DNA of 64,000 nucleotides from Luzula sylvatica (taxonomy: Eukaryota > Streptophyta > Magnoliopsida > Poales > Juncaceae): contig OX326957.1 in the NCBI GenBank assembly GCA_946800325.1, forward strand, positions 1,860,001 through 1,924,000. The letters run 5' to 3'. The notes beneath the pieces were generated by a model that ran no database searches, had not been told where the DNA came from, and worked only from the letters and a program-made list of their open reading frames with translations. Each line of letters begins with the position of its first letter. The stretch's first letter is position 1. Positions 54,901 through 64,000 of the stretch are shown one piece after another. Made by a program: the position numbers and the translations under genes.

Positions 54901-57381
54901 TTCTAAAAAAGGCAAAAATAGTTCTCTGAAATGAGCAAAATACTTCATTTTTCATGTTTTTCTCAAAAAATTCCGTGATTGAAGACTAACACATACAAAT
55001 TTCTATTTTCCCAATTTTTTGCAAAAAATAAAAAACTTAAGTCTAACACCTTCAAAAATATCAATTATCATTTTTTCGAAAAAAGACCAAAATAGTTCTC
55101 TAAAATGAGCAAAATACTTCATTATTCATGTTTTTCTAAAAAAATTTCGTGATTGAAGACTAACACATACAAATTTCTATTTTCCCAATTTTTTGCAAAA
55201 AATCAAAAACTGAAGTCTAACGCTTTCAAAAATATCAATTATCATTTTTTCTAAAAAAGACCAAAATAGTTCTCTAAAATGAGCAAAATACTTCATTTTT
55301 CATGTTTTTCTCGAAAAACTCCGTGATTGAAGACTAACACATACAAATTTCTATTTTTCCTATTTTTTGCAGAAAATCAAAAATTGAAGTCTAACACCTT
55401 CAAAAATATCAATTATCATTTTTTCTAAAAGAGTCCAAAATAGTTCTCTAAAATGAGCAAAATACTTCATTTTTCATGTTTTTCTCAAAAAACTTCGTTA
55501 TTGAAGACTAACACATACAAATTTTTATTTTTCCAATTTTTTGCAAAAAATCAAAAAATGAAGTCTAACACCTTCAAAAATATCAATTATCATTTTTTCT
55601 AACAAAGACAAAAATAGTTCTCTGAAATGAGCAAAATACTTCATTATTCATGTTTTTCTCAAAAAATTCCGTGATTGAAGACTAACACATACAAATTTCA
55701 ATTTTCCCAATTTTTTGCAAAAAATAAAAAACTTAAGTGTAACACCTTCAAAAATATCAATTATCATTTTTTCTAAAAAAGACAAAAATAGTTCTCTGAA
55801 ATGAGCAAAATACTTCATTTTTCATGTTTTTCTCAAAAAACTCCGGGATTGAAGACTAACACATACAAATTTCATTTTTTCCAATTTTTTGCGAAAAATC
55901 AAAAACTGAAGTCTAACACCTTCAAAAATATCAATTATCATTTTTTCTAAAAAAGACCTAAATAGTTCTCTAAAACGAGCAAAATACTTCATTTTTCATG
56001 TTTTTCTCAAAAAATTCCGTGATTGAAGACTAACACATACAAATTTCTATTTTTCCAATTTTTTGCAAAAAATCAAAAACCGAAGTCTAACACCTTCAAA
56101 AATATCAATTATCATTTTTTCTCAAAGAGTCCAAAATAGTACTCTAAAATGAGCAAAATACTTAATTTTTCATGTTTTTCTCAAAAAACTTCGTGATTGA
56201 AGACTAACACATACAAATTTCTATTTTTCCAAATTTTTGCAAAAAATCAAAAAATGAAGTCTGACACCTTAAAAAATATCAATTATCATTTTTTCTAAAA
56301 AAGACCAAAATAGTTCTCTAAAATGAGCAAAATACTTCATTTTTCATGTTTATCTCAAAAAACTCCGAGATTGAAGACTAACACATACAAATTTTTATTT
56401 TTCCAATTTTTTGCATAAAATAAAAAACTGAAGTCTAACACCTTCAAAAATATCAATTATCATTTTTTCTAAAAAAGACAAAAATAGTTCTCTAAAATGA
56501 GCAAAATACTTCATTTTTCATGATTTTCTCAAAAAATTCCGGGTTGAAGACTAACACATACAAATTTCTAGTTTTCCTATTTTTTGCAAAAAAATCAAAA
56601 AATGAAGTCTAACACCTCCAAAAATATCAATTATCATTTTTTCCAAAAAAGACAAAAATAGTTCTCTAAAATGAGCAAAATACTTCATTTTTCATGATTT
56701 TCTCAAAACATTCCGGGATTTAAGACTAACACATACAAATTTCTATTTTTCCAATTTTTTGCAAAAAATCAAAAACTGAAGTCTAACACCTTCAAAAATA
56801 TCAATTATCATTTTTTCTAAAAAAGACCAAAATAGTTCTCTAAAATGAGCAAAATACTTCATTTTTCATGTTTTTCTCAAAAAACTCCGGGATTGAAGAC
56901 TAACACATACAAATTTCTATTTTTCCTATTTTTTGCATAAAATCAAAAACTGAAGTCTAACACCTCCAAAAATATAAATTATCATTTTTTCTAAAAAAGA
57001 CAAAAATAGTTCTCTAAAATGAGCAAAATACTTCATTTTTCATGATTTTCTCAAAAAATTCCGGGATTTAAGACTAACACATACAAATTTCTATTTTTCA
57101 AATTTTTTGCAAAAAATCAAAAACTGAAGTCTAACACCTTCAAAAATATCAATTATCATTTTTTCTAAAAAAGACCAAAATAGTTCTATAAAATGAGCAA
57201 AATACTTCATTTTTCATGTTTATCTCAAAAAACTCCGGAATTGAAGACTAACACATACAAATTTTTATTTTTCCAATTTTTTGCATAAAATCAAAAACTG
57301 AAGTCTAACACCTTCCAAAATATCAATTATCATTTTTTCTAAAAAAGACAAAAATAGTTCTCTAAAATGAGCAAAATACTT
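51988..57381 (+). repeat. 31-monomer HOR, copy 3 (5,394 bp), decayed end
   Basis: Closely matches copy 2 up to about 56,540 and then drifts: ccgggttgaag in place of ccgggatttaag, ctagttttcc, aacacctccaaaaat, ttttttccaaaa, tctcaaaacattcc. The 5,394-bp offset is nevertheless restored at accttccaaaat (57311), so monomer number is kept while bases differ. The last ~800 bp were either not included in the latest homogenisation or have since mutated. Confidence 0.88.
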
Positions 57382-58953
57382 CATTATTCATGTTTTTCTC
57401 AAAAAATTCCGTGATTGAAGACTAACACAAACAAATTTCTATTTTCCCAATTTTTTGCAAAAAATCAAAAACTGAAGTCTAACACCTTCAAAAATGTCAA
57501 TTATCATTTTTTCTAAAAAAGACCAAAATACTTCTCTAAAATGAGCAAAATCCTTCATTTTTCATGTTTTTCTCGAAAAACTTCGTGATTGAAGACTAAC
57601 ACATACAAATTTCTATTTTTCCTATTTTTTGCAAAAAATCAAAAAATGAAGTCTAACACCTTCAAAAATATCAATTATCATTTTTTCTAAAAAAGACCAA
57701 AATAGTTCTCTAAAATGAGCAAAATACTTCATTTTTCATGTTTATCTCAAAAAACTCCGGGATTGAAGACTAACACATACAAATTTCTATTTTTCCAATT
57801 TTTTGCATAAAATAAAAAACTGAAGTCTAACACCTTCAAAAATATCAATTATCATTTTTTCTAAAAAAAAGACAAAAATAGTTCTCTAAAATGAGCAAAA
57901 TACTTCATTATTCATGTTTTTCTCAAAAAATTCCGTGATTGAAGACTAACACATACAAAATTCTATTTTCCCAATTTTTTGCAAAAAATCAAAAACTGAA
58001 GTCTAACTCCTTCAAAAATATCAATTATCATTTTTTCTAAAAAAGACCAAAATAGTTCTTTAAAATGAGCAAAATACTTCATTTTTCATGTTTTTCTCGA
58101 AAAACTCCTTGATTAAAGACTAACACATACAAATTTCTATTTTTCCTATTTTTTGCATAAAATCAAAAACTGAAGTCTACACCTTCAAAAATATCAATTA
58201 TCATTTTTTCTAAAAAAGACCAAAATAGTTCTCTATAATGAGCAAAATACTTCATTTTTCTTGTTTTTCTCAGAAAACTCCGGGATTTTAGACTATAACA
58301 CATTCAAATTTCTATTTTTCCAATTTTTATCAAAAAATCAAAAACTGAAGTCTAACACCTTCAAAAATATCAATTATCATTTTTTCTAAAAGAGTCCAAA
58401 ATAGTTCCCTAAAATGAGCATAATACTTCATTTTTCATGTTTTTCTCAAAAAACTTCGTCATTGAAGACTAACACATACAAATTTCTATTTTTCCTATTT
58501 TTTGCAAAAAATAAAAAAATGAAGGCTAACACCTTCAAAAATATCAATTATCATTTTTTCTAAAAAAGACCAAAATAGTTCTCTAAAATGAGCAAAATAC
58601 TTCATTTTTCATGTTTATCTCAAAAAACTCCGGAATTGAAGACTAACACATACAAATTTCTATTTTTCCAATTTTTTGCATAAAATCAAAAACTGAAGTC
58701 TAACACCTTCAAAAATATCAATTATCATTTTTTCTAAAAAAGACCAAAATAGTTCTCTGAAATGAGCAAAATACTTCATTTTTCATGTTTATCTCAAAAA
58801 ACTCCGGAATTGAAGACTAACACATACAAATTTCTATTTTTCCAATTTTTTGCATAAAATAAAAAAATGAAGTCTAACACCTTCAAAAATATCAATTATC
58901 ATTTTTTCTAAAAAAGACCTAAATAGTTCTCTAAAACGAGCAAAATACTTCAT
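57382..58953 (+). repeat. Irregular forward-array edge
   Basis: About nine monomers with no clean HOR order and many private changes: acacaaacaaat, taactccttc, ctccttgattaaag, tctacaccttc (lost bases), actataacacattc, ttttatcaaaaaatc, gaaggctaac, ctaaaaaaaagac. Monomers with the ctccggaattg tag repeat side by side near 58,630 and 58,805. Greater divergence at the rim of an array is expected when unequal exchange is rarest there. The array stops inside a monomer, after cgagcaaaatacttcatttt. Confidence 0.85.
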
Positions 58954-58960
58954 TTTAGAC
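58946..58960. other. Orientation-switch junction between the two arrays
   Basis: To the left the monomers read gaagtctaacacc; to the right the same motif reads ggtgttagacttc, its reverse complement. The switch falls in a shared ttcatttt: the forward monomer has acttcatttttcatg, the inverted family has cgttcattttagac, and the junction reads acttcattttagac. About 8 bp of microhomology therefore joins the two. Nothing is inserted between them. This could be an inversion breakpoint, a strand-switch amplification point or, less likely, an assembly join. Confidence 0.85.
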
Positions 58961-59190
58961 ATCAATTTTCACATTTATGAGAAAAAAATGATAATTGATA
59001 TTATTGAAGCTGTTAGACATCACTTTTTGCAATTTTTTCAACTTGTTTGAACAAAAAAAAATAGAAATTCGTTCGTGTTAGTGTTTCATTTTGGAGTTTT
59101 TTTGAGGAAAACATGAAAATTAAGTATTTCGTTCGTTTTAGACATGAATTTTGGAATTTGTTTGAAAAATATGATAATTGATATTTTTGA
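58954..59190 (-). repeat. Truncated first unit of the inverted array
   Basis: This holds part of one monomer at the junction plus one whole monomer (motif at 59008, gaagctgttagacatcac). The gacatcac form matches the seventh monomer type at 60269, so the 7-unit order is already in phase right up to the junction. Confidence 0.75.
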
Positions 59191-60450
59191 AGGTGTAAGA
59201 CTTCACTTTTGGCATTCTTTCCACCTTTTTTAAACAAAAATAATAGAAATTCGCTTGTGTTAGTCTTAGATATTTGAGTTTTTCTGAAATAAACATGAAA
59301 ATTAATTATTTCGTTCATTTTAGACACCAATTTTGGAATTTATTTGTAAAATATGAACATTAATATTTTTTAAGGTGTCAGACTTCACTTTTTGCATTTT
59401 TTCAAATTATTTGAACAAAACAAATAGAAATTCCCATGTGTTAGTCTTTCAATTTGGTTTTTTTAAAGAAAACATGAAAATTAAGCATTTTTCGTTTTAG
59501 TCATGAATTTTAGAATTTATTACGAAAAAATGATAATTGGTATTTTTTAAGGTGTTAGACTTCACTTTTGGCATTCTTTTCGACTTTTAAAAAAAAAAGA
59601 ATATAAATTCGCATGTGTTAGTCTTTGCTTTTGGAGTTTCTTTAGTAAAACATGAAAATTAAGTATTTTGGTCATTTCAGACATCAATTTTGATATTTAT
59701 TAGAGAAGAATGATAATTGATATTTTTAACGTGTTAGACTTTACTTTTTGCATTTTTTTCAACTTGTTTGAATAAAAAAATAGAAATTCGGATGTGTTAG
59801 TCTTCAATTTTGGAGTTCTTTTGAAAAAAATATGAAAATTAAGTATTTTATTTGTTTCATACACAAATTTTGACATTTATTAGACAAATATGATAATTAA
59901 TATTTTGAAGGTGGACTTCACTTTTTGCATTTTTATCAAATTGTTTGAACAAAAAAAAATAGAATTTCGTATGTGTTAGTCTTTCATTTTGGAGTTTTTT
60001 TTAGGAATACATGAAATTAAGTATTTTGTTCGTTTTAGACATGAATTTTGGAATTTATTATAAAAAGATGATAATTGATATTTTTGAAGGTGTTAGACTT
60101 CACTTTTGGCATTATTTTCACCTTTTTTAAGCAAAAAGAATAGAAATTCGCATGTGTTAGTCTTAATTTTTTGGGTTTTTCGAGTAAAACATGAAAATTA
60201 AGTATTTCGTTCATTTTAGACACAAATTTTGACATGTATTAGAAAAATATAAAAATTAATATTTTTGAATGTGTTAGACATCACTTTTTGCATTTTTTTC
60301 AAATTGTTTGAACAAAACAAATAGATATTCGCATATGTTAATCTTTCAATTTGGAGTGTTTTTGAGGAAAATATGAAAATTAAGCATTTTGTTCGTTTTA
60401 GACATGAATTTCAGAATTTATTATGAAAAAATGATAATTGATATTTTTGA
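59191..60450 (-). repeat. 7-monomer HOR of the inverted array, copy 1
   Basis: A 1,260-bp unit with monomer motifs at 59191, 59373, 59550, 59729, 59909, 60088 and 60269. Position 2 is marked by aatttggtttttttaaag, position 3 by cttttaaaaaaaaaagaa, position 4 by taacgtgttagac. In position 5 the motif is shortened to aaggtggacttcac. The same order follows in the next copies. Confidence 0.82.
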
Positions 60451-61712
60451 AGGTGTTAGACTTCAATTTTGGCATTCTATTCACCTTTTCTAAACAAAAA
60501 GAATAGAAATTCGCATGTGTTAGTCTTAGATTTTTGAGTTTTTTTGAGTAAAACATGAAAATTAAGTATTTCGTTCATTTTAGACACCAATTTTGTCATT
60601 TATTAGTAAAATATGAACATTAATATTTTTTAAGGTGTTAGACTTCACTTTTTGCATTTTTTTCAAATTGTTTGAACAAAACAAATAGAAATTCCCATGT
60701 GTTAGTCTTTCAATTTGGTTTTTTTAAAGAAAACATGAAAATTAAGCACTTTTTCGTTTTAGTCATGAATTTTAGAATTTATTACGAAAAAATGATAATT
60801 GGTATTTTTTAAGGTGTTAGACTTCACTTTTGGCATTCTTTTCGACTTTTAAAAAAAAAAGAATATAAATTCGCATGTGTTAGTCTTTGCTTTTGGAGTT
60901 TCTTTAGTAAATCATGAAAATTAAATATTTTGGTCATTTTAGACATCAATTTTGACATTTATTAGAGAAGAATGATAATTGATATTTTTAACGTGTTAGA
61001 CTTACCTTTTTGCATTTTTTTTCAACTTGTTTGAATAAACAAATAGAAATTCGCATGTGTTAGTCTTCAATTTTGGAGTTCTTTTGAGGAAAATATGAAA
61101 ATTAAGTATTTTGTTTGTTTTATACACAAATTTTGACATTTATTAGACATATATGTTAATTGATATTTTGAAGGTGTTAGAATTCACTTTTTGCATTTTT
61201 ATCAACTTGTTTGAACAAAAAAATAGAAATTCGTTTGTGTTAGTCTTTCATTATGGAGTTTTTTTGAGGAATACATGAAATTAAGTATTTTGTTCGTTTT
61301 AGACATGAATTTAGGAATTTATTAGAAAAATATGATAATTGATATTTTTGAAGGTGTTAGACTTCACTTTTGGCATTCTTTTCACCTTTTTTAAGCAAAA
61401 AGAATAGAAATTCGCATGTGTTAGTCTTAGATTTTTGGGTTTTTCGAGTAAAACATGAAAATTAAGTATTTCGTTCATTTTAGACACCAATTTTGACATG
61501 TATTAGAAAAATATGAAAACGAATATTTTTGAATGTGTTAGACTTCACTTTTTGCATTTTTTCAAATTGTTTGAACAAAACAAATAGAAATTCGCATATG
61601 TTAGTCTTTCAATTTGGAGTGTTTTTGAGGAAAATATGAAAATTAAGCATTTTGTTCGTTTTAGACATGAATTTCAGAATTTATTATGAAAAAACGAAAA
61701 TTGATATTTTGA
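60451..61712 (-). repeat. 7-monomer HOR of the inverted array, copy 2 (reference)
   Basis: A 1,262-bp unit with motifs at 60451, 60633, 60812, 60991, 61172, 61352 and 61533. Types 1, 3 and 6 share ggcattcttt and agaata-aaattcg. Types 2, 4, 5 and 7 share ttgcattttt and caaacaagtt or caaacaattt (minus-strand sense). The unit is thus built from two monomer classes in unequal alternation. Confidence 0.85.
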
Positions 61713-62975
61713 AGGTGTTAGACTTCAATTTTGGCATTCTTTTCGCCTTTTCTAAACAAAAAGAATAGAAATTCGCATGTGTTAGTCTTAAATTTTTGAG
61801 TTTTTTTAGTAAAACTTGAAAATTAAGTATTTCGTTCATTTTAGACACCAATTTTGTCATTTATTAGTAAAATATGAACATTAATATTTTTTAAGGTGTT
61901 AGACTTCACTTTTTGCATTTTTTCAAATTATTTGAACAAAACAAATAGGAATTCCCATGTGTTAGTCTTTCAATTTGGTTTTTTTAAGGAAAACATGGAA
62001 ATTAATCATTTTGTTCATTTTAGGCATGAATTTTTGAATTTATTACGAAAAAATGATAATTGGTATTTTTTAAGGTGTTAGACTTCACTTTTGGCATTCT
62101 TTTCAAATTTTTTAAACAAAAAGAATATAAATTCGCATGTGTTAGTCTTCGATTTTGGAGTTTCTTTAGTAAATCATGATAATTAAATATTTTGGTCATT
62201 TTAGACCTCAATTTTGACATTTATTAGAGAAGAATGATAATTGATATTTTTAACGTGATAGACTTAACTTGCCGCATTTTTTTCAACTTGTTTGAATAAA
62301 AAAAAAGAAATTCGCATGTGTTAGTCTTCAATTTTGGAGTTCTTTTAAGGAAAATATGAAAATAAAGTATTTTGTTTTATTTATACACAAAATTTGACAT
62401 TTATTAGACAAATACGATAATTGATATTTTGAAGGTGTTAGATTTCACTTTTTGCATTTTTATCAAATTGTTTGAACAAAAAAATAGAAATTTGTATGTG
62501 TTAGTCTTTCATTTTGGAGTTTTCTTGAGGAATACATGAAATTAAGAATTTTGTTCGTTTTACACATGAATTTAGGAATTTATTAGAAAAATATGATAAT
62601 TGATATTTTTCAAGGTGTTAAACTTCACTTATGGCATTCTTTTCACCTTTTTTAAGCAAAAAAGAATAGTAATTCGCATGTGTTAGTCTTAGATTTTTGG
62701 GTTTTTCGAATAAAACATAAAAATTAAGTATTTCATTCATTTTAGACACCAATTTTGACATGTATTAGAAAAATATGAAAATGAATATTTTTGAAGGTGT
62801 TAGACTTCACTTTTTGCATTTTTTCAAATTGTTAGAACAAAAAAAATTGAAATTCGCATATGTTAGTGTTTCAATTTGGAGTGTTTTTGCGGAAAATATG
62901 ACAATTTAGTATTTTGTTTGTTTTAGACATGAATTTCAGAATTTATTATGAAAAAATGATAATTGATATTTTTGA
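61713..62975 (-). repeat. 7-monomer HOR of the inverted array, copy 3
   Basis: A 1,263-bp unit in the same order as copy 2. Small differences include caaataggaattcc, aacttgccgcattt near 62,270 and aaaaaaaagaaattcg. Copies differ by several per cent, more than the long HORs of the forward array, so this array looks older or is less often homogenised. Confidence 0.82.
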
Positions 62976-64000
62976 AGGTGTTAGACTTCAATTTTGGTAT
63001 TCTTTTCACCTTTTCTAAACAAAAAGAATAGTAATTCGCATGTGTTAGTCTTAGATATTTGAGTTTTTTTGAGTAAAACATGAAAATTAATTATTTCGTT
63101 CATTTTAGACACCAATTTTGTCATTTATTAGTAAAATATGAACATTAATATTTTTTAAGGTGTTAGACTTCACTTTTTGCATTTTTTTCAAATTGTTTGA
63201 ACAAAACAAATAGAAATTCCCATGTGTTAGTCTTTCAATTTGGTTTTTTTAAGGAAAACATGAAAATTAAGCATTTTGTTCGTTTTAGGAAGGAATTTTA
63301 GAATTTATTATGAAAAAATGACAATTGTTATTTTTTAAGGTGTTAGACTTCACTTTTGGCATTCTTTTCTCCTTTTCTAAACAAAATAATAGAAATTCGC
63401 TTGTGTTAGTCTTAGATTTTTGAGTTTTTTTGAGTAAAACATGAAAATTAAGTATTTCGTTCATTTTAGACACCAATTAGGTCATTTATTAGTACAATAT
63501 GAACATTAATATTTTTTAAGGTGTTAGACTTCACTTTTTGCATTTTTTCAAATTGTTTGAACAAAACAAATACAAATTCCCATGTGTTAGTCTTTCAATT
63601 TGGTTTTTTTAAGGAAAACATGAAAATTAAGCATTGTTTCGTTTTAGGCATGAATTTTAGAATTTATTACGAAAAAACGATAATTCGTATTTTTTTAAGG
63701 TGTTAGACTTCACTTTTGGCATTCTTTTTGACTTTTTTAAACAAAAAGAATATAAATTCGCATGTGTTAGTCTTCGATTTTGGAGTTTCTTTAGTAAATC
63801 ATGAAAATTAAATATTTTGGTCATTTTAGACATCAATTATGACATTTATTAGAGAAGAATGAAAATTGATATTTTTAACGTGTTAGACTTAACTTTTTGC
63901 ATTTTTTTTAACTTGTTTGATTAAAAAAATAGAAATTCGCATGTGTTAGTCTTCAATTTTGGAGTTCTTTTGAGGAAAATATGAAAATTAAGTATTTTGT
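62976..64000 (-). repeat. 7-monomer HOR of the inverted array, copy 4, with extra dimer, cut by window end
   Basis: Motifs fall at 62976 (type 1), 63158 (type 2), 63338, 63519 (type 2 again), 63698 (type 3) and 63878 (type 4). The aatttggttttttt mark of type 2 appears at 63237 and 63597, 360 bp apart, so two monomers were duplicated inside this unit. The window ends before types 5 to 7. Confidence 0.8.

Larger units (their letters stand above)
1..58953 (+). repeat. Main satellite array, 174-bp monomer, head-to-tail
   Basis: About 338 monomers run without interruption in one direction. The motif gaagtctaac or a close variant recurs every 174 bp (for example 1, 175, 349, 524, 698, 872, 1046), with occasional steps of 173-177 from homopolymer indels. 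Each monomer also carries a second related motif, gaagactaacacatac, 117 bp downstream. Composition is about 75% A+T with many phased A and T runs. No unique sequence, gene, transposon or telomere repeat breaks the array. The length is close to one nucleosome plus linker, as is usual for centromeric satellites, but centromere function is only an inference. Monomer variants differ mainly at a tag region about 105-115 bases into the unit (ctccggg, cttcgtg, attccgtg, ctccggaattg, atttcgtgatgg), and these tags reveal the higher-order order. Confidence 0.98.
58954..64000 (-). repeat. Inverted sister array, ~180-bp monomer
   Basis: About 28 monomers run in the opposite direction to the main array. 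The aggtgttagacttc motif falls at 59008, 59191, 59373, 59550, 59729, 59909, 60088, 60269, 60451 and so on, a mean step of 180 bp. Shared blocks with the forward family (in this strand's sense) are gaagtctaacacctt, tatcaattatcat, ttttcatgttt and gactaacaca. The stretches between differ strongly: the inverted family has gaacaaaatactta, caaaaagtgaag and a tttttgttcaaac block where the forward family has ccaattttttgc. It is a separate subfamily, not just a flipped copy. It continues past the window end. Confidence 0.93.

Noticed and set aside
1..58953. CRISPR-like array
   Set aside because: Repeats are direct and regular but 174 bp long and adjoin with no unique spacers; the between-motif segments are themselves repeated. 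No cas genes are present.
59013..59330. A 105-residue open reading frame on the minus strand, and related 62-66 residue frames at 60035-60235, 61311-61499, 62020-62220 and 63285-63476
   Set aside because: They lie wholly inside the inverted satellite, recur at the HOR period (about 1,262 bp), and encode low-complexity Lys/Asn/Phe-rich peptides set by AT-rich DNA. Monomer lengths of 174 and 180 bp are both multiples of three, so a frame can stay open across a border by chance. There is no recognisable domain and the frames differ in length between copies.
61896..62081. 61-residue plus-strand frames here and at 63521-63706
   Set aside because: Both read the same part of the inverted HOR (types 2 and 3) antisense to the satellite motif direction. 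They are repeat shadows with no coding features.
1..64000. CENP-B box or plant telomere-type repeats
   Set aside because: TTCG and CCGGG elements exist separately in the monomers but not in the CENP-B box arrangement, and no run of TTTAGGG or TTAGGG repeats is present.
58954..64000. Reading the right-hand array as a simple inversion of the adjacent forward array
   Set aside because: Monomer length (180 against 174), HOR size (7 against 31) and sequence between the conserved blocks all differ, so it is a separate subfamily in opposite direction.
1..64000. Assignment to a named satellite, for example the ~172-bp repeats of holocentric sedges
   Set aside because: Length and AT content are compatible with several plant and invertebrate families, but I cannot match the sequence to any from memory. 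A search of the monomer consensus against a repeat database would decide.

Overview
The whole 64-kb window is satellite DNA. I see no protein-coding gene, RNA gene, transposable element, telomeric repeat or CRISPR array in it. The sequence is about 75% A+T (roughly 44 G/C per 174-bp monomer by hand count). Tandem monomers of this size, grouped into higher-order repeats (HORs), point to a eukaryotic centromeric, pericentromeric or subtelomeric array. A flowering plant is my first guess from the 174-180 bp monomer length, and an invertebrate is possible. I cannot name the species or the satellite family from sequence alone.

Layout. (1) From 1 to about 58,953 there is one head-to-tail array of about 338 monomers of 174 bp, all in the same direction. 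(2) At about 58,950 the direction flips. From there to the window end lies a tail-to-tail array of about 28 monomers of a diverged sister family, near 180 bp each. Every monomer is itself a decayed trimer of a unit of about 58-60 bp, so 174 = 3 x 58 and 180 = 3 x 60.

Inside the forward array, monomers fall into about 13 recognisable variants, which I call A to J plus B', C' and I'. Their order defines zones. 1-6.1 kb is a mosaic, with a run of single-base duplications between 3.0 and 5.6 kb. 6.1-30.5 kb is dominated by a 10-monomer HOR of 1,741 bp (A B' C' C D E G H I' J), interrupted by short A-B-J or A-B-J-J modules and by a 9-monomer duplication. 32.4-40.4 kb holds a near-perfect tandem duplication of a 23-monomer, 4,007-bp block. 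40.5-42.3 kb has an 870-bp (5-monomer) duplication. 41.2-57.4 kb holds three copies of a 31-monomer, 5,394-bp HOR. 57.4-58.95 kb is an irregular, mutated array edge.

The inverted array has its own HOR of 7 monomers (about 1,262 bp), present about four times. The last copy carries an extra dimer.

The elements do not form a pathway. What can be read is a history: a ~60-bp unit became a trimer, split into two families, and was amplified by nested unequal exchange into ever longer units. Monomer boundaries are arbitrary: I start each forward monomer at the gaagtctaac motif. Letter names are local to this report.
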